Positions 26,882-36,900 of a stretch of 64,000 bases of DNA are shown in pieces. The notes below the pieces were generated by a model. It was not told where the DNA came from. It saw only the letters and a list, made by a program, of their open reading frames with translations, and ran no database searches. Origin of the DNA: Kriegella aquimaris (lineage in GTDB: Bacteria > Bacteroidota > Bacteroidia > Flavobacteriales > Flavobacteriaceae); assembly GCF_900103215.1 (NCBI RefSeq), contig NZ_FNGV01000001.1:682001-746000 (forward strand). Direction: 5' to 3'. Within the stretch, counting starts at the first letter, position 1, and each line of letters opens with the position of its first letter. Both the position numbers and the translations under genes were made by a program.

Positions 26882-29800
26882 TTAAAAAGACACTTTTAAA
26901 CCCATCATGAAAGTCTTAGGCAGTGGGAAATTATCGTTGGTAGGGTCAATACCTTTCCAATCATAGATGTAAATGTTATTTTGACCACTCACATAAATAC
27001 GAAATGAATTTACAGGGTCATTTAACTTTCTTAAAAAAGAGCTTGGTACCGTGTAACCTAACTGCCAATTATTCAATCTAAAAAAAGCTGCGCTTTCTAC
27101 ATATCTATCAGAGAATCTATTGTTTCCGGCTGGATCACCAATTACGGCCCTAGGCATTGTACTTGATGTATTGGTAGGTGTCCATCTATCTAATACTGAA
27201 ATACCATAATTAGGTCCGGCACCGGCCATGCCTTCATGAACAGCCCTGTTGTAATTATATTTATCTACATCGCCTTCACCATAAAAATTAAGTGATAAAT
27301 CAAAACCTTTATACCCCGCATTTAAATTAAGGCCATAAGTGTAAGCTGGGATTGTATTACCAATTTCTGTTTGGTCATTAGAATTAATTTGACCATCAGG
27401 GGTAGTACTATAAAATGGTTCTTCTTCAGTAGGGTCACCATGAACATCTTGAAAATACATATCACCAGGACCTACAAAACTAACATCTTGAACTCCTGAA
27501 TCAGGAGTAGCGGCATAAAAAGCGTCAATCTCTGCTTGCGACTGAAATATACCACCTACTTTATAACCCCAAATATGCCCTAGTGATCGGCCTTCTTCTA
27601 CCCTATACGTACGTTGAAATTGATTTTGTGAGTACAGCGGTTGGTCATTATATAATTTTGTTACTTCATTTTCAAGAAAACTTACGTTTGTGGTAATACC
27701 ATATGTGAAATTCCCTATTTGATCATTAAAGCCGATTTGTAAATCTACTCCTCTGTTTTCTAGCTCTCCAACATTTAGAATTGGATCATTTGTACCAACA
27801 CTCAGGGGTAAATTCACAATTTGCTGTATTCCTGCTTGGGTTCGGTTATAAACTTCCATAGTGATGTTCAGCTTATAATCAAAAAGTGTTGCATCAAAGC
27901 CAATATACTTGGTTTCAGCTACTTCCCATTCTAAAGCTTCATTTGGAAAATCTTTTAAACTGGCTGCAGTGTAATAGGTACCTAGACCGTTGCCATCTCC
28001 TGAACCTAAACGAACAGAACCGCCGCCGGTTGCTACACCGGATAAATACGCATATTTACCAACTGCGGCTTCATCATTACCTGCTTCTCCATAACCTCCT
28101 CTGATTTTAAGATCATTTACAAAGTTTACATTCTTCATGAAAGATTCACTACTAACGCGCCATGCTCCTGAAAGTGAATAAAAACTACCCCAACGATAAT
28201 CAGGTGCCAAACCAGAACTTGCATCTCTTCTAAAAGAACCATCTAAATAATATCTGTCAGAAAAACTATAACTCAGACGACCCACATAACCGAGCCAAGC
28301 TCTTTCGTTCCATCCTGTAAAAGACGAATTATTCTCCAAATCATTACCAAAACCTATGCGATTCAAATTCCGGATATCGGTAATATTATTGCCGCTTAAA
28401 TTTTTGTTCTGTGATCGCTGAAATTGATCTTGTAACGCAGTGGTCAATACAAACCTATGATTTCCGAAACTTCGATCATAAACTGCACTAACATCAAACT
28501 GATAATTAAAAAAATAGTTTGCCCGAGATTCAAAACTACCCAAGCTATTCGGTGCATTAGGCGAAGCTTCTTTTGGGTCTAAGCCCGAAGGATCAAAAAT
28601 ATTGGTTCTATAGGTTCTCGTACTTAATCGGTCTTGAGAAACGTAATCTAAATTAAGACTAGTTCTGAGTGTTAGCCCTTTCAATGGATATATTTCTACA
28701 TAACCTTGCCCTATTTGTCTAGAATTTTCAAAAATCCCCCTATTCAAGGCTGCAAATGCCAAATAATTACGCCTACTTCCCTGTCCGTATTTTCTCGTGC
28801 GTTCCCAAGCATCACTAGGAGGGTCCAATGCCGTAGCAAAACCATATTCATTGGTAGGATCATAAATTGGCTGCCAAGGTGCAACAGTTGTTATAGAACC
28901 TATACCTGCCTCCTCCGTATCTTGCTGCTGATAGGCAAATTTGTAATTCAAACCTACTTTTAGCCAGTTTTTAATTTTTGAATTAATGTTAAACGATGCC
29001 CTGTAGGTTCTTAGGTTATTGCCTCTTAAATTACTTTCTAAATTGTCATATCCGACTCCCAAATAGTAGTCTGTATTTTCATTTGCTCCTGATACTTTTA
29101 AAGAATAAGATTCAGTCACAGCACTTTTTTTAATCAATTCATCTTGCCAATCATAGGTCGTGTTATCACTGATATAATAAGGGCTTTGTGGATCAAATTG
29201 GGGTGAAAATGAAGTTCTTCTAGTAATATCGTTGGCAGCATCTCTACCGTACAATTGGTTTTCAATGGTAATGTTTGGATTGCTGTTGTTCGCATACATT
29301 TCATATACCAGGTCTTTATATTGCGCCGTATTCAACATATCGAACCTGCCGATATTTTGAAAACCGAAACTACTTGAGTATTCTATTTTAGCACCTCCCA
29401 TTTTGCCTTTCTTGGTAGTAATAAGTACTACACCATTTGCACCCCTACTACCATATATAGCAGCGGAAGACGCATCTTTTAATACTGAAATCGATTCAAT
29501 ATCATCAGGATTTATCATCGTAAATAGATTGGGCGGTGGCTGGTTGGCATTTCTACCAATAAGGTCTAAGTTTCCTGCTGTTGGGGGGGTTATGATTTGA
29601 CCATCTATCACATAAAGCGGCTGAGCATTGCCCTGCCAACTACCAATACCCCTAATATAAATTTCAGGTGGCGAATTTGGGTCACCACTAGAGTTAATTA
29701 CCCTTACACCAGTGGTATTACCTTGTAATGCAAATTGCGGCGATGCAAAGGCAGTTTTTTCCAGTTCTGCACTTGACACTACACTAACTGAACCTGTTAA

Positions 29801-30505
29801 ATCTTTCTTCATTTTAGATCCAAACCCAATAACTACTACCTCCTCCAATGTAGAAGCAGACTCCTCTAAAGTGATATTAAGGGTGCTTTGTTCTTGCACT
29901 ACAATTTCTTGAGTTTGATAACCTAAATATGAGAATACTAGTATTGCATCTGAACCGGAAATGTTAATCGAATAGTTACCGTCAAAGTCAGATATGATGC
30001 CATTTGACGTCCCTTTTTCAATGATACTGGCCCCAGGTAAGGGAGTACCATCCTTATCGGACACGGTACCACTTACCCGAAATTGTATTTTTTCATCCGA
30101 TAACTTCATTGGACTACTATCCGAAGTATGCATGGTTTTTTTCTTCACTACAATAGTACCATCATCTGTAAAGTTATACGTGAAACTTATTGGTAATAGG
30201 CATTTATCCAATAATTCCCCTGCCTTTATAACTCCTTTTTTGAGGGCAATATTCGGTGCACTTTTTATGAGGTCGTGCCTATAAATAAACTTATAATCGG
30301 TTTGTTTATTGATTAGCCGAAATGTTTGTCTTATTGACAAGGTCATATCCGTATCTATTCTAATCTCGGCATTTTGAGCATCACTATGAATAGGACTGAG
30401 TGCAAATGAAATCGAACAAAAGAGAAGAATAATGGATTTCATAAATAGATGTAAAAGGCCCTTGCCAAATAGGCAGGGTGGTCGGTTGATAAATTTAATT
30501 TTCAT
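26882..30505 (-). CDS. SusC/RagA TonB-linked outer membrane protein with STN domain
   Basis: A 1207-residue TonB-dependent transporter. After a signal peptide (SIILLFCSISFALSPIHSDAQ) comes an STN (secretin/TonB N-terminal) domain (about residues 50-120), which in SusC-like receptors contacts a FecR anti-sigma factor. A carboxypeptidase-like regulatory domain follows (about 145-230: GTVSDKDGTPLPGASIIEKG, DFDGNYSI), then the plug with KDLTGSVSVVSSAELEK and the SusC signature YIRGIGS...PLYVIDG, and the 22-strand barrel ending FMMGLKVSF. It imports oligosaccharides bound by SusD. The STN domain, together with the FecR/sigma genes just upstream, indicates transcription controlled by substrate binding across the envelope. 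A terminator separates it from fecR, so it probably has its own promoter recognised by the ECF sigma factor. Confidence 0.97.
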   Translation of the reverse strand: MKIKFINRPPCLFGKGLLHLFMKSIILLFCSISFALSPIHSDAQNAEIRIDTDMTLSIRQTFRLINKQTDYKFIYRHDLIKSAPNIALKKGVIKAGELLDKCLLPISFTYNFTDDGTIVVKKKTMHTSDSSPMKLSDEKIQFRVSGTVSDKDGTPLPGASIIEKGTSNGIISDFDGNYSINISGSDAILVFSYLGYQTQEIVVQEQSTLNITLEESASTLEEVVVIGFGSKMKKDLTGSVSVVSSAELEKTAFASPQFALQGNTTGVRVINSSGDPNSPPEIYIRGIGSWQGNAQPLYVIDGQIITPPTAGNLDLIGRNANQPPPNLFTMINPDDIESISVLKDASSAAIYGSRGANGVVLITTKKGKMGGAKIEYSSSFGFQNIGRFDMLNTAQYKDLVYEMYANNSNPNITIENQLYGRDAANDITRRTSFSPQFDPQSPYYISDNTTYDWQDELIKKSAVTESYSLKVSGANENTDYYLGVGYDNLESNLRGNNLRTYRASFNINSKIKNWLKVGLNYKFAYQQQDTEEAGIGSITTVAPWQPIYDPTNEYGFATALDPPSDAWERTRKYGQGSRRNYLAFAALNRGIFENSRQIGQGYVEIYPLKGLTLRTSLNLDYVSQDRLSTRTYRTNIFDPSGLDPKEASPNAPNSLGSFESRANYFFNYQFDVSAVYDRSFGNHRFVLTTALQDQFQRSQNKNLSGNNITDIRNLNRIGFGNDLENNSSFTGWNERAWLGYVGRLSYSFSDRYYLDGSFRRDASSGLAPDYRWGSFYSLSGAWRVSSESFMKNVNFVNDLKIRGGYGEAGNDEAAVGKYAYLSGVATGGGSVRLGSGDGNGLGTYYTAASLKDFPNEALEWEVAETKYIGFDATLFDYKLNITMEVYNRTQAGIQQIVNLPLSVGTNDPILNVGELENRGVDLQIGFNDQIGNFTYGITTNVSFLENEVTKLYNDQPLYSQNQFQRTYRVEEGRSLGHIWGYKVGGIFQSQAEIDAFYAATPDSGVQDVSFVGPGDMYFQDVHGDPTEEEPFYSTTPDGQINSNDQTEIGNTIPAYTYGLNLNAGYKGFDLSLNFYGEGDVDKYNYNRAVHEGMAGAGPNYGISVLDRWTPTNTSSTMPRAVIGDPAGNNRFSDRYVESAAFFRLNNWQLGYTVPSSFLRKLNDPVNSFRIYVSGQNNIYIYDWKGIDPTNDNFPLPKTFMMGLKVSF

Positions 30506-30552
30506 AAATTTGTAATGGTTTAGTTAAACATTGTTTTAATTAATCTACTTGG

Positions 30553-30587
30553 AAAAAGGCCATTGCTGTGGAAGGTGCTGGCCTTTT
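30553..30587 (-). terminator. Rho-independent terminator after fecR
   Basis: Read on the minus strand, AAAAGGCCA and TGGCCTTTT form a 9-bp perfect stem with a 16-base loop, ending in a T5 tract. It sits seven bases after the fecR stop and 48 bases before the susC ATG, separating the regulator from the transport genes. Confidence 0.85.
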
Positions 30588-30593
30588 CTTTTT

Positions 30594-31757
30594 CTATTTA
30601 ATAATAATTGTTTTAGCATTAATTTCAAAGTGTAGCTGGCCCTCACTTGTGGCCTCTATCAGTCGAATAATATCTTCTACCGCTTCGGCTCTTTGCAGTA
30701 TTCCGGTAAAAACAAATTTCTTGTGTTTTGAATTTTCAAAAACGACTTCGGCATCATACCATCTTGATAAAGTTGCCATTATTTCCTCCAAAGGTTTTTC
30801 GTTGAAGGAAAACAATCCGTTGACCCATGAGATTTCTTGTGAGACATCAATTTCTTCAACAAAGAACTCATCATTTTCAAGATTAATACTGGCTCGTTGA
30901 TTGGGTATTAAGGTTTCACTAATTGCTCCTTTTTTAATTATTATTTCCCCCACAACCAGGGTCGTAGCCATTACCTTGTCATTTTCATAAGCCTTAATAT
31001 TGAATTCCGTACCCATTACCTGAATTTCCTGAGATTTCGTAAGCACATGGAAACCTGCCCCATTGTGTTTAGTACTATGGGAAACCTTAAAATAAGCTTC
31101 ACCATATTCTAATTCAACACTACGAGTGACACCTTCTTTGAATTTCACAGGATATTTTAATTTCGTCTCAGAATTTAACCAAACTTCCGTACCGTCGGAT
31201 AATTTAACGAAAAACTGTCCTCCTCGTGGAATGGTTAAATAATTATAAAACTGTTCCGTTTCAACAATATCACTTTCCGCTTTATCAGCATAGACCAATT
31301 CTTCGCCATTGCTTCTAACTCTCTCATTTTGATATTTTTTACCTTTCTCAAGTGCTACTTCATCTCCGTTTTCAAGAGTAAGTACGGCCTTATCGGTACC
31401 TGTTAAAATTAAATGGGGTTGTTTTCCTCCATCAGGGCTTTGTACTTGGTAGGTGTCGTACGATAGGTAGAATGCCATACCTACCATTAACATGAATGAA
31501 GCTGCCACTGCCATTTTCTTAAAAAAGTTCAATCTTCTTACCCGTTTGTCTTTTTTAAGTCTAGTTTTAATGATCTCTTTAGCCTTATTAACGTCATATT
31601 CTGTCATTGAAAGTGTACTTAGGTATTGAATTTTAACAAAATTATTGAAGACTTTTACGCCCTCGTCGTTCTTAAGTAAATCTTCCAATTTTTCCAACTC
31701 GGAATGATTTGCTTCTTGGTTTAAAAACTTAACGATTACATTTTCTATTTCGGCCAT
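30594..31757 (-). CDS. FecR family anti-sigma factor
   Basis: A 387-residue inner-membrane regulator: a cytoplasmic N-terminal domain (about 1-80) that would bind the sigma factor, one membrane segment (MAVAASFMLMVGMAFYLSY, about 84-102) and a periplasmic FecR domain with the block LTIPRGGQFFVKLSDGTEVW and LNSETKLKYPVKF. The C-terminal DUF4974 / STN-like domain includes FSFNEKPLEEIMATLSRWYD. It transmits the SusC STN signal and releases the ECF sigma factor. It is divergent from the sigma gene (119 bp between starts), while in most Bacteroidota pairs the two are consecutive on the same strand. Family assignment is certain. Confidence 0.96.
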   Translation of the reverse strand: MAEIENVIVKFLNQEANHSELEKLEDLLKNDEGVKVFNNFVKIQYLSTLSMTEYDVNKAKEIIKTRLKKDKRVRRLNFFKKMAVAASFMLMVGMAFYLSYDTYQVQSPDGGKQPHLILTGTDKAVLTLENGDEVALEKGKKYQNERVRSNGEELVYADKAESDIVETEQFYNYLTIPRGGQFFVKLSDGTEVWLNSETKLKYPVKFKEGVTRSVELEYGEAYFKVSHSTKHNGAGFHVLTKSQEIQVMGTEFNIKAYENDKVMATTLVVGEIIIKKGAISETLIPNQRASINLENDEFFVEEIDVSQEISWVNGLFSFNEKPLEEIMATLSRWYDAEVVFENSKHKKFVFTGILQRAEAVEDIIRLIEATSEGQLHFEINAKTIIIK

Positions 31758-31876
31758 TCGATTTCGAACTATTATATGCTTATTACGTTCAAATTTTTAA
31801 TACCCCTTTAAATTTTTGTGATTTTTTTTAGATATTTACTAATATTGTGGACTATTATTAAGAATTAAGTGTTTTA

Positions 31877-32455
31877 ATGGACGATAAAAAAAACTTGTTT
31901 TTAGCTCAAAAATTAATCTCAGGTGACCCAAAAGCATATGATTTCTTAATGAGTTTTTATTATCAAAGCTTGTGCGGTTATGCCCAATCCTTATGTCATA
32001 ATCATGATTTGGCCGAAGATATTGTCCAAAATGTTTTCGTTTCAATTTGGACGAATAGAAAGAATATTAATCCTCATTTGTCTATAAAGAGTTATTTATA
32101 CAAATCCGTCTATAATGAGTTCATTAATCAATACCGGAAAAATAAACCGGTAATATTTTTGGAGAAAAAATATTTGGAGGCCATTGATTTGGCGGTAGAT
32201 ATAGCTCAAGAAGAACTGGACGACTTAATAAAATTGATGAATGGCGAGATCGAAAATTTACCAACAAAATGCAGGGAGATATTTTTGATGAACAAAAAAG
32301 AAGGCCTCACACATACTGAAATCTCTGAATACCATAATATCTCCATAAAAACGGTGGAAGGCCATATTACCCGTGCTTTTAAAATATTGACCGAAAAAAT
32401 TGGCACAAAAATGGAAGCTATACTTTTTTTACTATTTAGTTTCAATAAACAATAG
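31877..32455 (+). CDS. RNA polymerase ECF sigma-70 factor (FecI-like, Bacteroidetes family)
   Basis: A 192-residue ECF sigma factor. Region 2 spans about residues 20-85, with GDPKAYDFLMSFYYQSLCGY and the -10-reading DLAEDIVQNVFVSIW. Region 4 spans about 125-180, with LPTKCREIFLMNKKEGLTH and the helix-turn-helix EISEYHNISIKTVEGHITRA. It belongs to the Bacteroides-expansion sigma family that pairs with FecR proteins in glycan loci. Probable target: the susC promoter in this locus. It is divergent from fecR, so the 119-bp spacer must hold both promoters; no clear sigma-A motif stands out there. Confidence 0.95.
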   Translation: MDDKKNLFLAQKLISGDPKAYDFLMSFYYQSLCGYAQSLCHNHDLAEDIVQNVFVSIWTNRKNINPHLSIKSYLYKSVYNEFINQYRKNKPVIFLEKKYLEAIDLAVDIAQEELDDLIKLMNGEIENLPTKCREIFLMNKKEGLTHTEISEYHNISIKTVEGHITRAFKILTEKIGTKMEAILFLLFSFNKQ

Positions 32456-32662
32456 AGCCATCATTCTTCGAGATTAAATTATTTAATATTTCCTATAAAG
32501 GAAGAAAAATACTAAAACATTCACGGATAGCTTACTTTATATGAGCGTAGCACTTGTACCTTTTTGATATATGAATGTTACTACAAAAGCCTAAAAGCTC
32601 TTTTTAGATGACATTCAGTTTGCAAATTGGGGGCGTAAATTTTCAGAATTAGAACTCATTAA

Positions 32663-33118
32663 ATCGGAAGAGATAATTACGAAGGAGACAAATATTCTCA
32701 CGCTTGTCCCTTCGCAAGAATTATGGAAAATGGATTTGCCGTTAGATTAGTTCAATTTGGAATTAGAACCTTAAATACGCATCAAGTTGAACAATCAGAT
32801 AAATTTAATGTTGAGATTCATCAAATGAAAAATTTAGATTTAAACCGAATTCCAAAATTTGATAACCCTTTATATATTTCTTTAGATATGGACGGGTTCG
32901 ACCCAGCATTTGCTCCTGGAGTTTCACATCATGAACCTGGGGGATTGACTTCTAGACAAGTAATTAATTTAATTCAAATAATTAATTTAATTCAAAGCAT
33001 CGATTCTGAAATCATTGGAGCTGATATTGTCGAATATAATCCAAATAGGGATTTTCAAAATATGACTGCTTTTTTAGCAGCAAAAATGATGAAAGAAATA
33101 TTGAGTAAAATGATATAA
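32663..33118 (+). pseudogene. Agmatinase/arginase family pseudogene, N-terminal half lost
   Basis: The frame from 32663 (no start codon) reads DNYEGDKYSHACPFARIMEN, the middle of an agmatinase, and continues to the C terminus. The metal-site block SLDMDGFDPAFAPGVSHHEP and the end IVGADIVEYNP-like (here IIGADIVEYNPNRDFQNMTA) are intact. The N-terminal half, with the first GGDHS and DAHADLYD metal ligands, is missing and a stop codon lies just upstream; an internal ATG at 32723 would give only 131 residues. An exact 18-bp tandem duplication (TAATTAATTTAATTCAAA at 32961-32978 and 32979-32996) inserts six extra residues. The gene cannot form a working enzyme. Confidence 0.85.
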
Positions 33119-33980
33119 AGAATCAGACCTAATATGCATATAAAATCATAGCAACCTGCTAGATGTTATGCTACATATACTCATCGTTAGCAGTAGTTAA
33201 GTCTAAAATAAAGATTCGACTATGTCCGATACCAAAATAGAAAAAGCCAAGATTTCCATTTTTGGAAATCGTTTTAATTTGTTTGGGAATAAATTCTTGT
33301 GCACAGACTGTTGGTCCTTTATCCCATCATTTTTAGAAGGATTTTTAGGTATGTAACTTCTATGATTCATCTGCTGTGTTAAGTAAATTCGATTTACCAC
33401 ATGATGTGTTAAATAAATCAATTTATTAAAAATTCATCTCAGTCCTCCCGGGTGCGATTTTAAACAAGACGGCCAGATAATTCAAATATCCAACAACTCA
33501 GGGACAGAGCAACAAAGTTTTGTCAATTTGGGAAAGCTATACAACTACGCCGCAATAGACTTGTTATTACTTAGAAAGGTATTGATTCTGGGAATAAGAA
33601 GGTAACATTGGGGATATTTAAGAACGAGTCACCTCAATTAAATCAAATAGTATTCGAAGAAGGTATTCCCTAAAATTTACCCGTTAAAACCTTCAAAATG
33701 AATTGTGTTAAATCTTTAGGATAAATTCAAATTTGTCGCTAAATTTAATTGGTTACAATATCGTATAAAGGTCCACAAGAACATATATACTCCCCCTTAT
33801 TTTGGACCCTATAAATATCGATAGACAGTTCCCATTATTTTAGTCCCCCTTTTTATTCGGATTCTCTAGACATTATTAAAACATGTTCCCCATTGTTTTT
33901 GAATTCCTATAGCATTTTCAAGTTCCCTTTATTTATTTTTTGATAGGCACTCAATCGAATTCAGCTATAAAAATTCTAAT
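33119..33980. other. Noncoding region upstream of the giant gene pair, about 860 bp
   Basis: No supported gene. A 43-codon plus-strand frame from 33222 (MSDTKIEKAKISIFGNRFNL) and a 72-codon antisense frame (33203-33421) lack any family or start context. An imperfect direct repeat of about 21 bp (GTGTTAAGTAAATTCGATTTA at 33376 and a variant at 33406) and the C-run repeats at 33792-33940 are the visible structures. Confidence 0.5.
33792..33940 (+). repeat. Four degenerate C-run/T-tract repeats
   Basis: Four imperfect copies of CCC-(A/T)TTATTTT-RG-(N)-CCC begin near 33793, 33831, 33888 and 33925: for example CCCCCTTATTTTGGACCC, CCCATTATTTTAGTCCCCC and CCCCATTGTTTTTGAATTCC. Spacings are about 38, 57 and 37 bp. 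They end 40 bp before the first giant gene. Could be a regulatory array or the end of a lost mobile element. Confidence 0.5.
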
Positions 33981-36900
33981 ATGGATAAGCTTCAACTTAC
34001 CTCCCTTCTAGAGAGTATTACCGGTCATCTACACACGGTTAATCCAGAACAGGAAAAGGAAATGCAAAAGGCGCAGCAAAGAATCGCTAGTTCTTTAATT
34101 CAAAGCGAAGATGTTGGCAGTGAACACCTATTTGCCAATTCTAATTTCTATGCGCGGGAAAATATCGATAACGCAAGATTAAGAAACATAGAAACAGTCG
34201 CAAAAAAAACGATAGAAACGTCAGAAGATGATGGGTTTCGAACATTTATTCGAACAGTTCCGGCACGAACAGCTCAAGTTTCAGGCAGCATTCCCGATTG
34301 GGCGAATGGTGCCCAAGCGGTGGAAACCATGGGCCCCTTTGTCACTTCAGAAGGTCGATACGCGTGGGTAGATATATTTAAAACTATTAAACTAACGACT
34401 TTATATAGCGGCACCGAACCTATACTGTTGTTTCAAACCAGGGTTCAACCAACAAGAGTATCTAGAGGGGCGGTTTACTCCATAGTTGCCGGAACCGTTT
34501 GGATCCAAGCAAAGCTACTTTCCATCGATGCTCCTGATACGGCGTATGTTGGAATAAAGGTTAAATCGGGAAGTATAAACTTAAGTCAATCACCGACGCT
34601 TGTCAATAAGAAAATCACCTTAAAACCAAATACAAATATTGAGGTATCACTAAAGATGGAACAACATGTTCCGGTTACAACATCAGAAACTTCTCCCTAC
34701 GGTAAAGATGCGAGGGACGCTGAATTCAAATTACCTGAATCTTTTGAATTCATTTGGAGCGGAGCCACAAAAAAACTGACATCACTATCCATCGGCGATG
34801 CCTCCTCAAAAATGTTCGGGCAATCTCTAGATTACAACTATAAAATAATACGAAATCCTACCACGGTTTACAATCCTATTTTAAATGTAATCGCCTTTCC
34901 ATGGCAGCAGAACAATCCCGAGTTTCAAATTGTTAAAGCAAGTGGTAAATTCATTGGAATTTCAGGAACCGCACCGATTAAGCAGAGCTATTGGGCGTTG
35001 TCGACAGCTACTCTAGATGTGAACAATCCGTTGCAGGCAGAAGGAAACGGCATGGTAATATTACATTGCGGAAAAGGCCTGAGGGCATCATGGCCGAACC
35101 TTGCAAATGATGATGCGCGGTTTATTGAACCCTTGATATTGGGCGGCCCTGGAAACCTTTTTCTTGCAGATTATGCCGCTGATATTTCCGGTGTGAGTCA
35201 AGACATAGATCTTTGGCAAGATAACCAGAAACCCTACGGATCTTCTACAAACCTTCAATTCTTAAAAAACACACCTCTGTTCCTGAACATTTCAGGTACT
35301 CCAGCACTTGAATACATCACGACGCAATGCGATAGCGATTTTAAAATAGACAGACCGGTAAAAGTAAACGGAGAGCCTTTTGAAGTGCGTTCCAAATCTT
35401 CTGTCCTTATGCTTGCCGCTTCCGACAAGAACCGGCTAATCTATCTCTATGATGGCAATATTCTTGCCGACAATGCACCTAAAACTAAAAATCAGGGCGC
35501 ACCAAAGCCCGTAGCTATCGCTCTCGAAAATGCCCTTTTTACGGTTTCCCAAGTAAATACGTGCCTGTTGTTCGGAAATTGTGACGAGAATTGGACAAAA
35601 GTGACCAAAGGTTCGCTTTTTCTCGCATTTGGTCTTTATGGATATTTACCGACGCTTCCAGATCCCTATGTTGGAAAATTAAAATCATGGGAACGATTAT
35701 TTGCCAGTCAGGGCTCTTATTCAAGAGTGGGCAGGGGCAACCTTAATATGCTTATTTGTGCTGTCAACTATAATCCAATTGATAAAAATGCAGATAAAAT
35801 CACGACAGGGTTCTATTTTGGCACCTATCCCCCCGAAACCCTTACCGATTCAGAAAATAGTGCTGCCGTATCCGATACTAACAACCTAAGGGTATCGCCT
35901 AATTGGGCGCACTCAAAATCTAGATTGACCGCAACCTTGCTCAGAAAACAATCTCCGGATAGTATCGCTCTCACCAAAAACAGATTGAAAGATGTTAAAA
36001 ATACGTTCACAAGAACCTTGTTCTCCACCGGAAGGGTATTGAATGCAGTAAAAATTAATCGATCTTATCTTGAGGAAAGTACAAAAGCTAACACTTTTTT
36101 ACTTGAAAGTTTGGGGCTGCTATCAAAAAAAGTAATTGGGCGGGCCAAAGATGAAACTATACTTGACACTGGCTATAATGCGGATTTGCTGAATACAGAA
36201 ATAAGTGATTTCAACCTTCAAAATGCCTGGGAGAATGTGGTTCTAGGCAGTCGGCTTTCCGCAGAACCTTTTGCACTGTTGGACATCAGTAGCAATGCCA
36301 ACCAATTGGGTGTAAGTGTCAGTGGAGAAATGATTATCGTAAAGACAGGCAGTGTAACGACGAGTACTGATGAAGGTTCTGTAGTGGTAAAAAACAATTG
36401 GCCATTTATTGTGGAAGGCATGCATGTCAAGGTAAAAGGTGATATGGCGCGCTCCTTTACACTACCGCAAATTGCGTGGGAACCCGTCGTAAATCTTTCC
36501 CCTCCGGATAGGGAAACTCCTTCCTCCCCTAAACTTTATATGGATCCAGAAGTTGGGGCCTTGTTTTATGAAGATGACGGTGGACCTACCCGGGTTTGGA
36601 ACAACAATCAAGAGCACGTACCACTCGCACCTATTCCTGTAGTTGATGCCATTGTCGATGATTTCCATGACAACCCTAAAAACTATACAGTTTCAGCGTT
36701 TACTTTACCGTTCGGTTTAAAAGCTCTTAGCTTTATTTCCAGAAATTTCGTAGAACCGACAAAACCGAATATCACCAACCTTCGTCCCCAATTTCGTAAA
36801 AATACCGATGGCACAAGTAAGTACCAAGGAGGCATACAGTTGAGCCTGACCGCCGGAGATTTCGGAAAGCCGGTACCTACCCCAGAGGAAAAGGACAGTC

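Noticed and set aside
32590-32662. Open frame LDDIQFANWGRKFSELELIK upstream of the agmatinase remnant
   Set aside because: It has no start, no recognised family and is out of frame with the remnant; it may be scrambled N-terminal sequence, but that cannot be shown.
33203-33421. Minus-strand open frame of 72 codons
   Set aside because: No family or start context, and the sequence is low-complexity and lies in decayed DNA.
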